From the NCBI GenBank assembly GCA_964609625.1, contig CAZSRS010000005.1, positions 95,189 through 159,188 on the forward strand: a stretch of 64,000 bases of DNA. The letters are read 5' to 3'. This DNA is from G963674665 sp964609625. Lineage in GTDB: Bacteria; Desulfobacterota; Desulfovibrionia; Desulfovibrionales; Desulfovibrionaceae. The notes under the pieces are model-generated. The model worked only from the letters and a program-made list of their open reading frames with translations, was not told the origin of the DNA and did not search any database. The translations under genes and the position numbers were made by a program. Within the stretch, counting starts at the first letter, position 1. Every line of letters begins with the position of its first letter. Below are positions 25,127 through 36,884 of this stretch, piece after piece.

Positions 25127-26653
25127 TCACATGTCCAATACGGCGCGGGCGAGGTTTGTCAATTCACGTGGACGAAAGGGCTTGGTCATGTATACATCTG
25201 CGCCTGATTCCAACCCCTTTTTCCGATCGAATTCCTGACCCTTGGCAGTGAGCATGATGACGTAGACATCGGACATGCCCAGTTCGTGCTTGACGATGCG
25301 GCAGACCTCGAATCCGTTCATGCGGGGCATCATCACATCCAGGAACACGAGTTCCGGTCGTCGATCCTTGATCATGTGCAGCCCTTCCTCGCCGTTGGTG
25401 GCAAAGAGCAGTGTGACGCCGTCGTCTTCCAGCGGTTCGAGGGAGCGCTCCAGGAGCATGCGGATGTGCGGCTCGTCGTCGACGATGAGAATGGTGGGAG
25501 CATCGCCTCCCGTGGTGTTCCAGATTTTTCGGGCAACAGCGGCGTCATGGGGCGGTGTGGTTTCCGTTGACTGATCGGGGGCGGTCTTATGTCCCCAATC
25601 GCTCCCCGTGAGTTTGCGGTAAGCGCTTTCACACCAGTTCAGGTTTTTTCTGTCGCGCACGTGAGCCGAGGCTTCCAACAACCTGGACAGGACGGCCAAA
25701 GCCCTTTTGTGTTGCTTCCTCGAGCGGTGTAGCAGGAAGAGGTTGTAGGCGATCACAGGATCAGCCGGCGTGAGGGCCGCGCCGTGTTCATAGAGTGCCA
25801 GAGCCTTTGCCGCGTTACCGTTGGATTTGTACATGTCGGCCAGGACTTTGAAGGGATTGAGCGGTTTGAGTCCGGCCTTGTAAAATTCGGCATGCAGTCT
25901 TGCAGCGTCTTGGAATCTGCCTGCCCTGACGCAAATCAGGGCAGCCTTGTTGCAGAAGTGCCTGGCCTTGTGCATGTCTCCCAGGCCGCGGTGGGAAAGG
26001 CCCAGGCCCTTGCAGGCGTCAGGGAAGCTGGGTTTGAGCTTGAGCGCGTCGGCAAAGGCCCGAGCCGCGGCGGTGTAGTTCCTTTCGCCCAAGGCCTTGC
26101 GGCCTGCGCCGTAGAGTTTCCTGGCCCTGGTGGTGGCGTCTGCGGGGTTGGAGATCGGTGGGACCGGCTGCCGTTCCGCCGTGTTGCCTGGACGGGGCGT
26201 CTGCTCCCGAGGCGGCAGGGCAACATTGGCATCGCCGTTACCTTCATGTTTACGTTTCAGGACTCTAGGGGAGGAGAGCACGGCCTCCTCGATTTTCTCG
26301 GGCAGCAGATGGGCGGGAATGGGCTTGGATATGTAGCTTTTCGCACCGAACTTGCTGGCGATGGCGATCAGCTCTTCGTCCATGCCGGGAACCATGATCA
26401 TCAGCGGCAGTGTTTCAAAGACCTGCTTGTTTTGCACTTCCTTGAGCAGAGTGAAGTCGTTGGCCGAAACAATATTCCAATTCAGCAGTGCGAGATCGAC
26501 TTCGTCGTTTTGCAGGTTCTCGAGTGCTGATTCAGGGGTATCCGCGAATATTGAGGGTTTGTGTCCGCAATAAAGCAGCATGTTGGAGAGAACGCGCTGC
26601 GTCACGGGATTTTCCTCGGCAACGAGAATGCGTAGATCCTTTAGTTCCTGCAT
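25127..26653 (-). CDS. REC-TPR-REC response regulator with degenerate first receiver
   Basis: 508 residues. The first receiver (about 1-120) has EE in place of the acidic pair (ILVAEENP) and Asn at the phosphoacceptor position (LALLNWNIVS), though the later Lys is kept (YISKPI). A linker and TPR-like helices follow (about 165-330, KLYGAGRKALGERNYTAAAR). The C-terminal receiver (about 385-508) is intact: ILIVDDEPHIR, LVFLDVMMPRMNG, MLTAKGQ, YMTKPFRP. There is no output domain, so it probably acts by protein contact, perhaps on the ATPase encoded next. AGGA lies 7 bases before the ATG. Confidence 0.9.
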   Translation of the reverse strand: MQELKDLRILVAEENPVTQRVLSNMLLYCGHKPSIFADTPESALENLQNDEVDLALLNWNIVSANDFTLLKEVQNKQVFETLPLMIMVPGMDEELIAIASKFGAKSYISKPIPAHLLPEKIEEAVLSSPRVLKRKHEGNGDANVALPPREQTPRPGNTAERQPVPPISNPADATTRARKLYGAGRKALGERNYTAAARAFADALKLKPSFPDACKGLGLSHRGLGDMHKARHFCNKAALICVRAGRFQDAARLHAEFYKAGLKPLNPFKVLADMYKSNGNAAKALALYEHGAALTPADPVIAYNLFLLHRSRKQHKRALAVLSRLLEASAHVRDRKNLNWCESAYRKLTGSDWGHKTAPDQSTETTPPHDAAVARKIWNTTGGDAPTILIVDDEPHIRMLLERSLEPLEDDGVTLLFATNGEEGLHMIKDRRPELVFLDVMMPRMNGFEVCRIVKHELGMSDVYVIMLTAKGQEFDRKKGLESGADVYMTKPFRPRELTNLARAVLDM

Positions 26654-26722
26654 GGCTGCGTCCTGTATTGTAGGAGTTGTTGTGCGCGGTGAATTCCGTC
26701 CTGGAGCTTCGTGTTGTTTGGC

Positions 26723-27532
26723 TTATGCAGGGCCGAAGAGTTCCGCGGCCTTGAGCAGAAGCTTCCCCCGCTGATGGTTTTGCATGGCAATGGCGATCTG
26801 GCAGGCGAGGGAATGCAGCAGCTTGAGATCCCGTGCGAGAAATGCGTCGGGTGTCTTGGAAACAAGCAGTAAGGCGCCCATGGCTTCCTCCTCAGCACGC
26901 ACAGTAGCGCAGAGAAATGACGTTACTTCGGGCGATTGCTCCAGAGAGAAGCGGTAGTCGGTGATCGGGTCATGGACGATGTCCGCGTGCCCCTGTTGCA
27001 TGCAGTCCAGCACGAACCCTTTGGCTTGATTCAGGACAGTGGAGAACAGGGTATCGTGGCCAAAGCTGGCCATGACTTGCAGCTCGGTTCTTTCGTTCCT
27101 GAGCAGGAAGGCGCCGCAGTCGGAGGTGAACAGGCTTTGCATCCAGGCAACGACCTGCGTGGCCAAGGTGTGTTCATCCTTTTCGTTGATCAGGCGGACA
27201 AGTGTCGGTGCAAGGTCGTAGAGCAAGGCCAGTTCGTTGTAGATGACCAGGGCTTCATTGCCGAGGGAAGCTTTTTCGTACTCAAGGGTGGCAATGCAGC
27301 CGAGGGCGGAGGCGACAAGGCCGGCAATAGCCATGTCGCCCCGCGCATATCCGACGGTGGCGGTCTCGACAATCACGGGTGCTTCGACGTCGTTGTCTAC
27401 CGCCGGACCGAAGATCAGGCGGCCGTTCCTGTCCAGGACAGATACCGGGCGTGAGAAGGCGTCGGCAAAAGTCTGCAACAGTTCGGCTATGTTTTTTCTT
27501 GCGACAACGCGTTTGAGTTTGATTGGATGCAT
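26723..27532 (-). CDS. GAF-domain sensor protein, no output domain
   Basis: 269 residues from the ATG at 27532; a longer frame to 27649 runs into the kinase gene and lacks support. The N-terminal part (about 1-110) has RPVSVLDRNGRLIFGPAV, reminiscent of a PAS/PocR-like ligand domain. The C-terminal part (about 125-260) is a GAF domain (TSDCGAFLLRNERTELQVMASFG, IVHDPITDYRF, MGALLLVSKTPDAF). It lies 19 bp after the kinase and 70 bp before the REC-TPR-REC gene, inside one operon. It probably supplies a ligand input to that pathway; ligand unknown. Confidence 0.82.
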   Translation of the reverse strand: MHPIKLKRVVARKNIAELLQTFADAFSRPVSVLDRNGRLIFGPAVDNDVEAPVIVETATVGYARGDMAIAGLVASALGCIATLEYEKASLGNEALVIYNELALLYDLAPTLVRLINEKDEHTLATQVVAWMQSLFTSDCGAFLLRNERTELQVMASFGHDTLFSTVLNQAKGFVLDCMQQGHADIVHDPITDYRFSLEQSPEVTSFLCATVRAEEEAMGALLLVSKTPDAFLARDLKLLHSLACQIAIAMQNHQRGKLLLKAAELFGPA

Positions 27533-27551
27533 GTTTATTGAGGCCTTTGTT

Positions 27552-29630
27552 TCAGGCCAGGAGCACGGCGCGAACCGCAGCCAGGCCTTTTTCAAAGCGC
27601 AGGATGCGCAGCAGATCGTGGCGGGCCATGAATCTGGCGCCTGCGACAACGATGTGGGATCTCATTTTCAGGGCCGTATTCAGGCAGTCTTCGGGGTTCG
27701 AAGCGCGCTCCACGGCGTAGCCCTGTTTCCGCAGCAATCCGGCAAGGGAATCCACGATGGCGATATCGTCGTCGGCCACCAGCAATTGCCTGGACGCGGC
27801 TGGTTCGCGACCCTCCTGCAGGAGGCTTTCCGTGGCGAGAAGTCTGCATTCCTTCAGGAGTTCACTCCGGATTACCGGCCTGATGAACAAGCGGTCGAGG
27901 GCCATGGCGATTTCCTGCCCTTGGGTGCCCCCCCTGCACAGTCCCATGACGATGACGTCCTGGGTGCGGCGTTGTTTGCGCAGTACGGCGGCCATGTCCA
28001 GAAGGCGGTTACCATGGTCGTTCAGGTCCAGGATGACACAAGCCAGTGGCAGACGTTTGGAGGCGGCCAGCGCGTCGGCAATGGAAGAGGTCTTGTGGGG
28101 CGCCAAGCCAAGCGTTTCACAGTGGCGTCCAAGGTGGTGCAGCAGATGTTGTTCTTCCGAGACCAGCAGGGCGCCTGATCTGGGTTCTCCAGGTTTGGGG
28201 GCGGAGCCGTTGTCAAGGCCCAGGCGCCTGGCCAGCATCTGGAAGCAGGTCTGTCCCTTGGCCGAAAGGAAGATTGCGGCGGCTTGATTCACGGAATTGT
28301 TCGTGGTGGTCGCGCCAGGCAGAAAGAACCAGAATTCGCTGCCCTGCCCCAGGGTGCTGTTCACGCCGATGCGTCCCTTGTGGTGTTCGATGATCTGCTT
28401 GCAGATGGGCAGCCCGAGGCCCGTTCCCGCGGGTTTTTCCGTAAGGGTGTCCCCAACCTGTTTGAATTTTTCAAAAATCTTGAGAGTGTCCTGAGTTGCT
28501 ATCCCTGTGCCTGTGTCCAGGACACTGACGCGCAGGCCCGTATTGTCTCGTGTGACACGACAGGTGACGGAGCCGTGGGCGGTGAATTTCACGGCGTTGG
28601 AGATGAGATTGACCATGACCTGCATGAGCCGCTCGCCGTCGCCCACGACGCAAGGCAGATCGTCCTGGAACTCCAGGACCTGTTCCAGTTGCTTCTTTCT
28701 GAACAAAGAGGCGGTGGAGGCCAGGGAGCGTCTGACGATTCCCGTCATGTCCAGGAGATCTGTTTTCCAGTCCACCTTTCCTGCTTCCATCTTGGCGATG
28801 TCCAGGACATCGTTGATCAACGATGTCAGGCGTTCACCTTCTTTGAAGATGATCTCGATGTTCTTTTCCACGTTGTTGATCGCACGCAAGACTTTCCTGT
28901 CCTCGGTGTGCAATTGAGGAAAAATGACGTTCCGCAGGTCGGCCTGGGTGATTTCCGTGAATCCCAATACGGAAGTCAGGGGCGTGCGCAGTTCGTGAGA
29001 GACAATGGATAGGAAGTCGGTCTTGAGCTGGTCGACTTCGCGCAACTTGGCATAGGCTTCGGAAAGCTCCCTGTTCATGTTTTCGGTCTTGTGATTCGCC
29101 AACTGGAGTTTCATGTTGACTTCCTGCATTTCCAGTGTGCGGCGATGGTGTAGAGCGGCCAATGTGGAGAGCATGTTTTCCACGGTGACAATGCCTTGGA
29201 TCAGGTCCTGGTGGGTGACGATGACGTGGTCGAAGAGTTTGTCCCGGTCGCGTTTCATGGCCTGTTCGGCAACAATTTCCAACGGTTGGTCCGCATCGAC
29301 CACAAACGGCGCCGGATCCATGACTTCGGCCACACGTTTCTTGTGATACAACGCCACGCCATATTGCTGGCTGAGCACCCGGTCCAGATGCAGGCTCATG
29401 ATCAGTCCGACAGGTGTTTGTCCCGAGACCACAACCGCCGAATGGATAGGGTCTTTTTTCGAAGCCAGCCTGCGTTTGATGTCCCGCACCAAGTCGTCGG
29501 GCTCCACGTGGAAAGCCGGCTCCACGAGGTCGGCCATGGTGACGGCCCGATTCTGCTCGTATGCGATCTGCCGTTCAGGCAAGGGGTTTCTCCCTGCGGT
29601 TTGCGTGCGAATCGAGATGCCTTGGCCCAT
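27552..29630 (-). CDS. Hybrid histidine kinase: CBS pair, HisKA-HATPase, two degenerate receivers
   Basis: 692 residues, no membrane segments, so cytoplasmic. Two CBS domains (about 35-155, with KRVAEVMDPAPFVVD) suggest adenine-nucleotide sensing. A coiled coil follows, then the H-box VSHELRTPLTSVLGF (His212) and a HATPase with NLISNAVKF, DTGTGIA and GTGLGLPI. Receiver 1 (about 490-600) keeps an Asp (VILDLNDHG) but lacks the acidic pair and has Arg where Lys is expected. Receiver 2 (about 615-692) has VADDD but Gly/Ala at the phosphoacceptor (IVVAGARF), and the protein ends in the fourth strand. First gene of a four-gene operon. Its start lacks a clear Shine-Dalgarno. Confidence 0.9.
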   Translation of the reverse strand: MGQGISIRTQTAGRNPLPERQIAYEQNRAVTMADLVEPAFHVEPDDLVRDIKRRLASKKDPIHSAVVVSGQTPVGLIMSLHLDRVLSQQYGVALYHKKRVAEVMDPAPFVVDADQPLEIVAEQAMKRDRDKLFDHVIVTHQDLIQGIVTVENMLSTLAALHHRRTLEMQEVNMKLQLANHKTENMNRELSEAYAKLREVDQLKTDFLSIVSHELRTPLTSVLGFTEITQADLRNVIFPQLHTEDRKVLRAINNVEKNIEIIFKEGERLTSLINDVLDIAKMEAGKVDWKTDLLDMTGIVRRSLASTASLFRKKQLEQVLEFQDDLPCVVGDGERLMQVMVNLISNAVKFTAHGSVTCRVTRDNTGLRVSVLDTGTGIATQDTLKIFEKFKQVGDTLTEKPAGTGLGLPICKQIIEHHKGRIGVNSTLGQGSEFWFFLPGATTTNNSVNQAAAIFLSAKGQTCFQMLARRLGLDNGSAPKPGEPRSGALLVSEEQHLLHHLGRHCETLGLAPHKTSSIADALAASKRLPLACVILDLNDHGNRLLDMAAVLRKQRRTQDVIVMGLCRGGTQGQEIAMALDRLFIRPVIRSELLKECRLLATESLLQEGREPAASRQLLVADDDIAIVDSLAGLLRKQGYAVERASNPEDCLNTALKMRSHIVVAGARFMARHDLLRILRFEKGLAAVRAVLLA

Positions 29631-29667
29631 GAAGTAGGCATAATCGCTCAGCGTGGATGGTTATCCT

Positions 29668-29739
29668 GTCAAGACCGTGTGAAAATTCCGTGACTTTTCC
29701 GACGCGGAATGTTTGAGCCCCTGGTGGCAAAGCGTTTCC
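29668..29739 (+). repeat. 72-bp direct repeat, copy 2
   Basis: Same element as 23302-23373, same orientation, eight differences. It lies 37 bp before the start codon of the hybrid kinase (minus strand) and 143 bp before carB. Together the copies bracket the four-gene signalling operon. Confidence 0.85.
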
Positions 29740-29882
29740 ACGCCTCTTGTCAAGAGCCGTCTTGACGTATATGCACGGCGGCGTGCCTGCGCACCCGCGG
29801 GTCGGGACTTGCCCGCCATGGGCCTGATGACGTACACCTTCCGGACATTCCACAACGATCAAACGAAAATCACGGTATCCAC

Positions 29883-33140
<3,258 letters not shown>

Positions 33141-33313
33141 TTCCCACATGGATTGCGGCGTGGGAGACTTGTTGTATTGGGTTTTGAGTACCGGAGCACC
33201 ACTCCATGTTCACGCAACAGCGAAACGCGCGCGTGCCATGGAGCGATGGTGAAAGATCACCGAGACACACAACAGACGGTGTTGTTGAAATAGGGACCAA
33301 GGAACCTGCATTC

Positions 33314-34717
33314 ATGAAAAAAGAGTATTGCGGCCTTTTCGGTATTTACAATCACGAGGAAGCCGCGCGCATGGCCTATTTCGGACTCTATGCCCAGCAG
33401 CATCGCGGGCAGGAGAGCGCAGGCATCGTGACCTGGGACGGAACCAAGATCCGCGAGCAACGCGGTATGGGATTGGTGCCCGAAGTTTTCAACGAACGCC
33501 ACCTGGGCAAGGAACTCAAGGGGCAGGTGGCGGTGGGGCATATCCGGTATTCCACCACCGGCGCATCGTTGATTCGCAACGCCCAGCCCTTTCTGGTCCG
33601 ATTTGGCGACATGCAGCTTGCCGTGGCCCATAACGGCAATCTGGTCAATACCGTGGAGTTGCGCAGGGAATTGGAGTCCAATGGTTCCATTTTTCAGACC
33701 ACCATTGATTCCGAGTTGTTTATCCACCTCATAGCCAAGAATCTCAGGAATATGAGCCTGGAGGAGGCGGTGATAGCGGCCTGCAACAAGGCCAGGGGCG
33801 CGTATTCGCTCTTGATTCTCGCCGACCACAAGCTCATCGCCGTGAAGGACCCGCATGGGTTCCGCCCCTTGGCCCTGGGGCGCATGGGCAACGCCCACGT
33901 CCTGGCCTCCGAGACCTGCGCTTTCGACCTGCTGGACGCCGAGTACATCAGACCCTTGGATCCTGGAGAGATGTTGGTCATTGAGAACAACTGCATCACC
34001 AGTTACTCCCTGAACACCCCGGTGCCCTGCCGGCAGTGCATTTTCGAATTGATCTACTTTGCCCGCCCCGATTCTATGGTCTTTGGCGAATGCGTTTACG
34101 AATGCCGCAAGAACATGGGTTTTGCCTTGGCCAAGGAAGCCCCCGTGGACGCCGACTTTGTCATGCCATTCCCGGACTCCGGCATCTATTCGGCGGTGGG
34201 GTATTCGCAACAGTCGGGATTGCCCTTTGAAACGGCCATGATCCGCAACCACTACGTGGGGCGGACGTTCATCCAGCCGTCCCAGAACATGCGCGATTTC
34301 AGCACCAGGGTGAAGATCAATCCAGTGCGCCGGATGATCAAGGACCGCCGGCTGCTCATCGTGGATGATTCAATAGTGCGAGGTACCACCATCCGCACCA
34401 GGGTCATCAAGTTGCGGGAGTTGGGAGCGCGGGAGATCCACATGCGGGTGAGCTGCCCCCCGATTCGTTTTCCCTGCTTTTTCGGCATTGACTTCTCTTC
34501 CAAAGGGGAACTCATCGCGGCCAACAACAGCGTGGAAGACATCGCCCGTTACATCGGCCTGGACAGCCTGCATTATCTGAGCATCGAGGGTTTGCTGGGC
34601 GCGGTGAAGCATCCCGAAGACTATTGCTTGGCTTGTTTTACAGGAGATTACCCCATAGCTCCGGGAGAGGGGCAAGGCAAAATGTGTCTTGAAGGGAGTG
34701 TGGCTCTGTCCTGGTAG
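33314..34717 (+). CDS. purF: Amidophosphoribosyltransferase, iron-sulfur type
   Basis: 467 residues from the ATG at 33314 (AAGGA 10 bases upstream). It catalyses the first committed step of purine synthesis, PRPP plus glutamine to phosphoribosylamine. The glutaminase nucleophile is Cys6 (MKKEYCGLFG); the residues before it form the short propeptide removed in this class. The PRPP loop is LLIVDDSIVRGTT (about 350-362). The four cysteines expected for a 4Fe-4S cluster are present in PCRQC, RFPCFFG and YCLACFTG. Gene order carB-purF is suggestive of nucleotide regulation, but 173 bp separate them. Confidence 0.96.
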   Translation: MKKEYCGLFGIYNHEEAARMAYFGLYAQQHRGQESAGIVTWDGTKIREQRGMGLVPEVFNERHLGKELKGQVAVGHIRYSTTGASLIRNAQPFLVRFGDMQLAVAHNGNLVNTVELRRELESNGSIFQTTIDSELFIHLIAKNLRNMSLEEAVIAACNKARGAYSLLILADHKLIAVKDPHGFRPLALGRMGNAHVLASETCAFDLLDAEYIRPLDPGEMLVIENNCITSYSLNTPVPCRQCIFELIYFARPDSMVFGECVYECRKNMGFALAKEAPVDADFVMPFPDSGIYSAVGYSQQSGLPFETAMIRNHYVGRTFIQPSQNMRDFSTRVKINPVRRMIKDRRLLIVDDSIVRGTTIRTRVIKLRELGAREIHMRVSCPPIRFPCFFGIDFSSKGELIAANNSVEDIARYIGLDSLHYLSIEGLLGAVKHPEDYCLACFTGDYPIAPGEGQGKMCLEGSVALSW

Positions 34718-34741
34718 AGCGGATGGACGGCAACGGCGTGG

Positions 34742-35101
34742 TTACTGCTGTTGGCACTCCTGCAACCGCTGTTGCAGTGTTTCATGGCGTCTTTGCAGGG
34801 TGGCATGGTTCAGTTTGAGGGCATCCAGCTCTGCTTCCAAAACCGCGATTCTGTTTTCCCAGTTCACGAGTTCTCGGCCGGAGCGTTCGGGCGTGCCTCT
34901 ATGCATCAGCACTTCTTCGTGCTTGTTGGCCAGGACTCCACGCAACTCCTCGATACTCATGCGTTGTTGCTCGATGATGGCATCCTTGCCCTGCAAGGAT
35001 ACAAGGCAGTCCCGCAACTCCTCCTCGTAGGTGGGATCACAGCATCCTGCCTGCAGCAGGCACAGGAGCAAGGCTGAGACAAGAGAGAGTCTGGTTGTCA
35101 T
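34742..35101 (-). CDS. Small coiled-coil lipoprotein, unknown function
   Basis: 119 residues. Signal peptide with a lipobox LLQAGC (acylated Cys about residue 20), then a long heptad-rich coiled coil (about 45-118, ELVNWENRIAVLEAELDALK). It is anchored in the envelope by lipid. It overlaps the stop of the zinc-ribbon membrane protein gene by 4 bp (ATGA), so the two are co-translated. Size and layout recall small Lpp-like or cell-division coiled-coil lipoproteins, but no family is recognised. Confidence 0.75.
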   Translation of the reverse strand: MTTRLSLVSALLLCLLQAGCCDPTYEEELRDCLVSLQGKDAIIEQQRMSIEELRGVLANKHEEVLMHRGTPERSGRELVNWENRIAVLEAELDALKLNHATLQRRHETLQQRLQECQQQ

Positions 35102-36039
35102 TGCAGTATCAGCAGGAATTGCAGTTCCGGGTTCTCTTGGAAAAGGCCGCGCAGTTTTTGGCTCGTGGCGTTGTCAAGATGGTGGAATGCTCTGAAATCC
35201 AACGCGCCAAGGGCCTCGACCAGGGGATCAATGCCCCTGCCGTCGTTGTCACGGTAGAATATGTAATTGAGACGATATTTAGTGGCCCAGAGGCCTTTTT
35301 CGTGAACGTTGATGTAGCCCTTGTCCCGCAATCGCTGTACAGGAAGCTGCGCCTTGCTCTCTTCCTTGGCATGATAGATCCAGATCTCCTCGGAGCGCCG
35401 TACATTTGTTTCACTGGTTTCCTGTGCAGTGGCATTCTGCGTTGTATGCGGTTGGAGGGGGGCAACTTCAGGCGACTCCGCAGTGGTCGGCATATCCTGG
35501 ATTGCCGTAGAGGCGTTCATTGGCACGGCCGTATCGGCTTCGGCAGTTGGAGGCGAGTCTTGTACAGCCATGGGGGCAGGATCGGGCAATGCCGTTTCGG
35601 GTGAGGGCGGAGCCTGGTCTGTGGCCCCGGCCGGTTCGTACGGAGTGTCCGTCAATGGTTTGGCAGGGGGAGCCGCCATTGTTTCGACCTCGGCCATGGG
35701 TTCCCTGATGTCGTTTCTCGGTGCGGTGTCGGACAACCTTAGGGATTCCGACGGTGCAGGGAGCGTCATCTCAGCCCGCGGGGTGTCCGTAGCAGTTGTC
35801 GTATGCCGGCTACTGTCAGGGGGGAGGGCCGTTTCTTGTGGGGAGTGGAAAAGGACAACGGCCACGACCACGAGCACCGCCAACAGGCCGATACCCATGA
35901 ATGCTATGGTTTTAAGGACGCCACCGTCCGCGGCCGTGATGTCGTTGACGTCGGTGGGCGCGGACTCGCAGGCTGGACAATAGATACCGGTCCCGTTGAT
36001 CTTCTTGCCGCACCGAACACAAGTAGTCTTGATATGCAT
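35098..36039 (-). CDS. Zinc-ribbon, single-pass membrane protein with Pro/Thr-rich linker
   Basis: 313 residues from the ATG at 36039 (a further start 7 codons earlier is possible). It opens with a zinc ribbon (CVRCGKK then CPAC, about residues 7-25). One membrane helix (about 43-63, LKTIAFMGIGLLAVLVVVAV) and a 130-residue low-complexity linker rich in Pro, Ala and Thr follow. The C-terminal domain (about 220-313, IWIYHAKEESKAQLPVQRL, NYIFYRDNDG) looks like a LytR_C-type fold, tentative. Topology: zinc ribbon inside, C-terminal domain in the periplasm. It is followed by a co-translated lipoprotein. Confidence 0.75.
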   Translation of the reverse strand: MHIKTTCVRCGKKINGTGIYCPACESAPTDVNDITAADGGVLKTIAFMGIGLLAVLVVVAVVLFHSPQETALPPDSSRHTTTATDTPRAEMTLPAPSESLRLSDTAPRNDIREPMAEVETMAAPPAKPLTDTPYEPAGATDQAPPSPETALPDPAPMAVQDSPPTAEADTAVPMNASTAIQDMPTTAESPEVAPLQPHTTQNATAQETSETNVRRSEEIWIYHAKEESKAQLPVQRLRDKGYINVHEKGLWATKYRLNYIFYRDNDGRGIDPLVEALGALDFRAFHHLDNATSQKLRGLFQENPELQFLLILQ

Positions 36040-36088
36040 GATCTGCGCTTCGGGTTGCACCGCACGAGCACTTCAGTCTGGTGCGATG

Positions 36089-36310
36089 TTATCCGATATT
36101 GGAGTCAATGAGTTTCAGGAATTCTCCCTCTCGCTCCAGTTTTCCTTGCTCCACCAGTTCATCCAGGGTGGGGTTCAATTTTTCCATTTCGTCGGGTTTC
36201 AGCACTTTCTTTGCCTCACCAAGTATGTAGTGCAAGGGCAGCGTGTTTGATTTGCCCCTTCGAAAAACCGCGAGGATATAACGTTTGTAGAACTGCGGTG
36301 CCTTGCTCAT
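36089..36310 (-). CDS. Small conserved-looking hypothetical protein
   Basis: 73 residues, charged and helical (KKVLKPDEMEKLNPTLDELV), no signal or membrane segment. GAGG lies 5 bases before the ATG. It precedes the zinc-ribbon gene by 49 bp on the same strand, so it probably heads that operon. Family not recognised. Confidence 0.65.
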   Translation of the reverse strand: MSKAPQFYKRYILAVFRRGKSNTLPLHYILGEAKKVLKPDEMEKLNPTLDELVEQGKLEREGEFLKLIDSNIG

Positions 36311-36884
36311 TGTTGCCTCGTGAATTTTTCTGCCGGTCTTCAGTACGAATAAGGCTCAATGCCGAAAGTAAAAAAAATGGGTTGGAGAACGTGGTTCTGC
36401 AGCTATTGAACACACGCTGATAGGATACGCATGATCATGCAGCATGGCAAGAGGCTTATTGCCATGAAATGTCATGATTTTTTGAGATAAAAAGTGAGCG
36501 GGAACTGATCACGTGCAAAGCGTATCATCTTGAAAACAAATGAATATATTGTCAGGATGGTGGCGAATCGATCCCTCATTCCGGAATGCTGTTCCCGAAG
36601 ATGGATTGCGGGACAGGGACTGTGTTGTTGGAAGCAGTGTGCATACCGAGGCTCATACCACGGTACATTCACAACACCTCCTCTATGTCTGGATTGCCGC
36701 GGTCAAGTGAAACCGTGGTTTCACTTGGTCTTGCGTGAGCTTCGCTCGCGGCTTGGCGTCACATCGTGTGATATGAAGGTACGTTTATCGATGGCAACTC
36801 GATACCAGAACGCTTTTTCCGAACCTTCCGGCATGTGGATGTTTCAGGATACGCATGGCGTCCTACACCAGCGGAAGTGAATGT
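36311..36884. other. AT-rich gene-free region
   Basis: Nearly 570 bp, more AT-rich than flanking genes, with no supportable gene. A 116-codon plus-strand frame here lacks a ribosome-binding site and protein-like composition. Presumably it carries the promoter for the 73-residue gene and the 3' end of the HDOD transcript. Confidence 0.5.

Noticed and set aside
33141..33190. Hairpin TCCCAC/GTGGGA after carB as a terminator
   Set aside because: The stem is short and no T-run follows.
36530..36880. 116-codon plus-strand frame in an AT-rich gap
   Set aside because: No ribosome-binding site, no recognisable domain, unusual composition.
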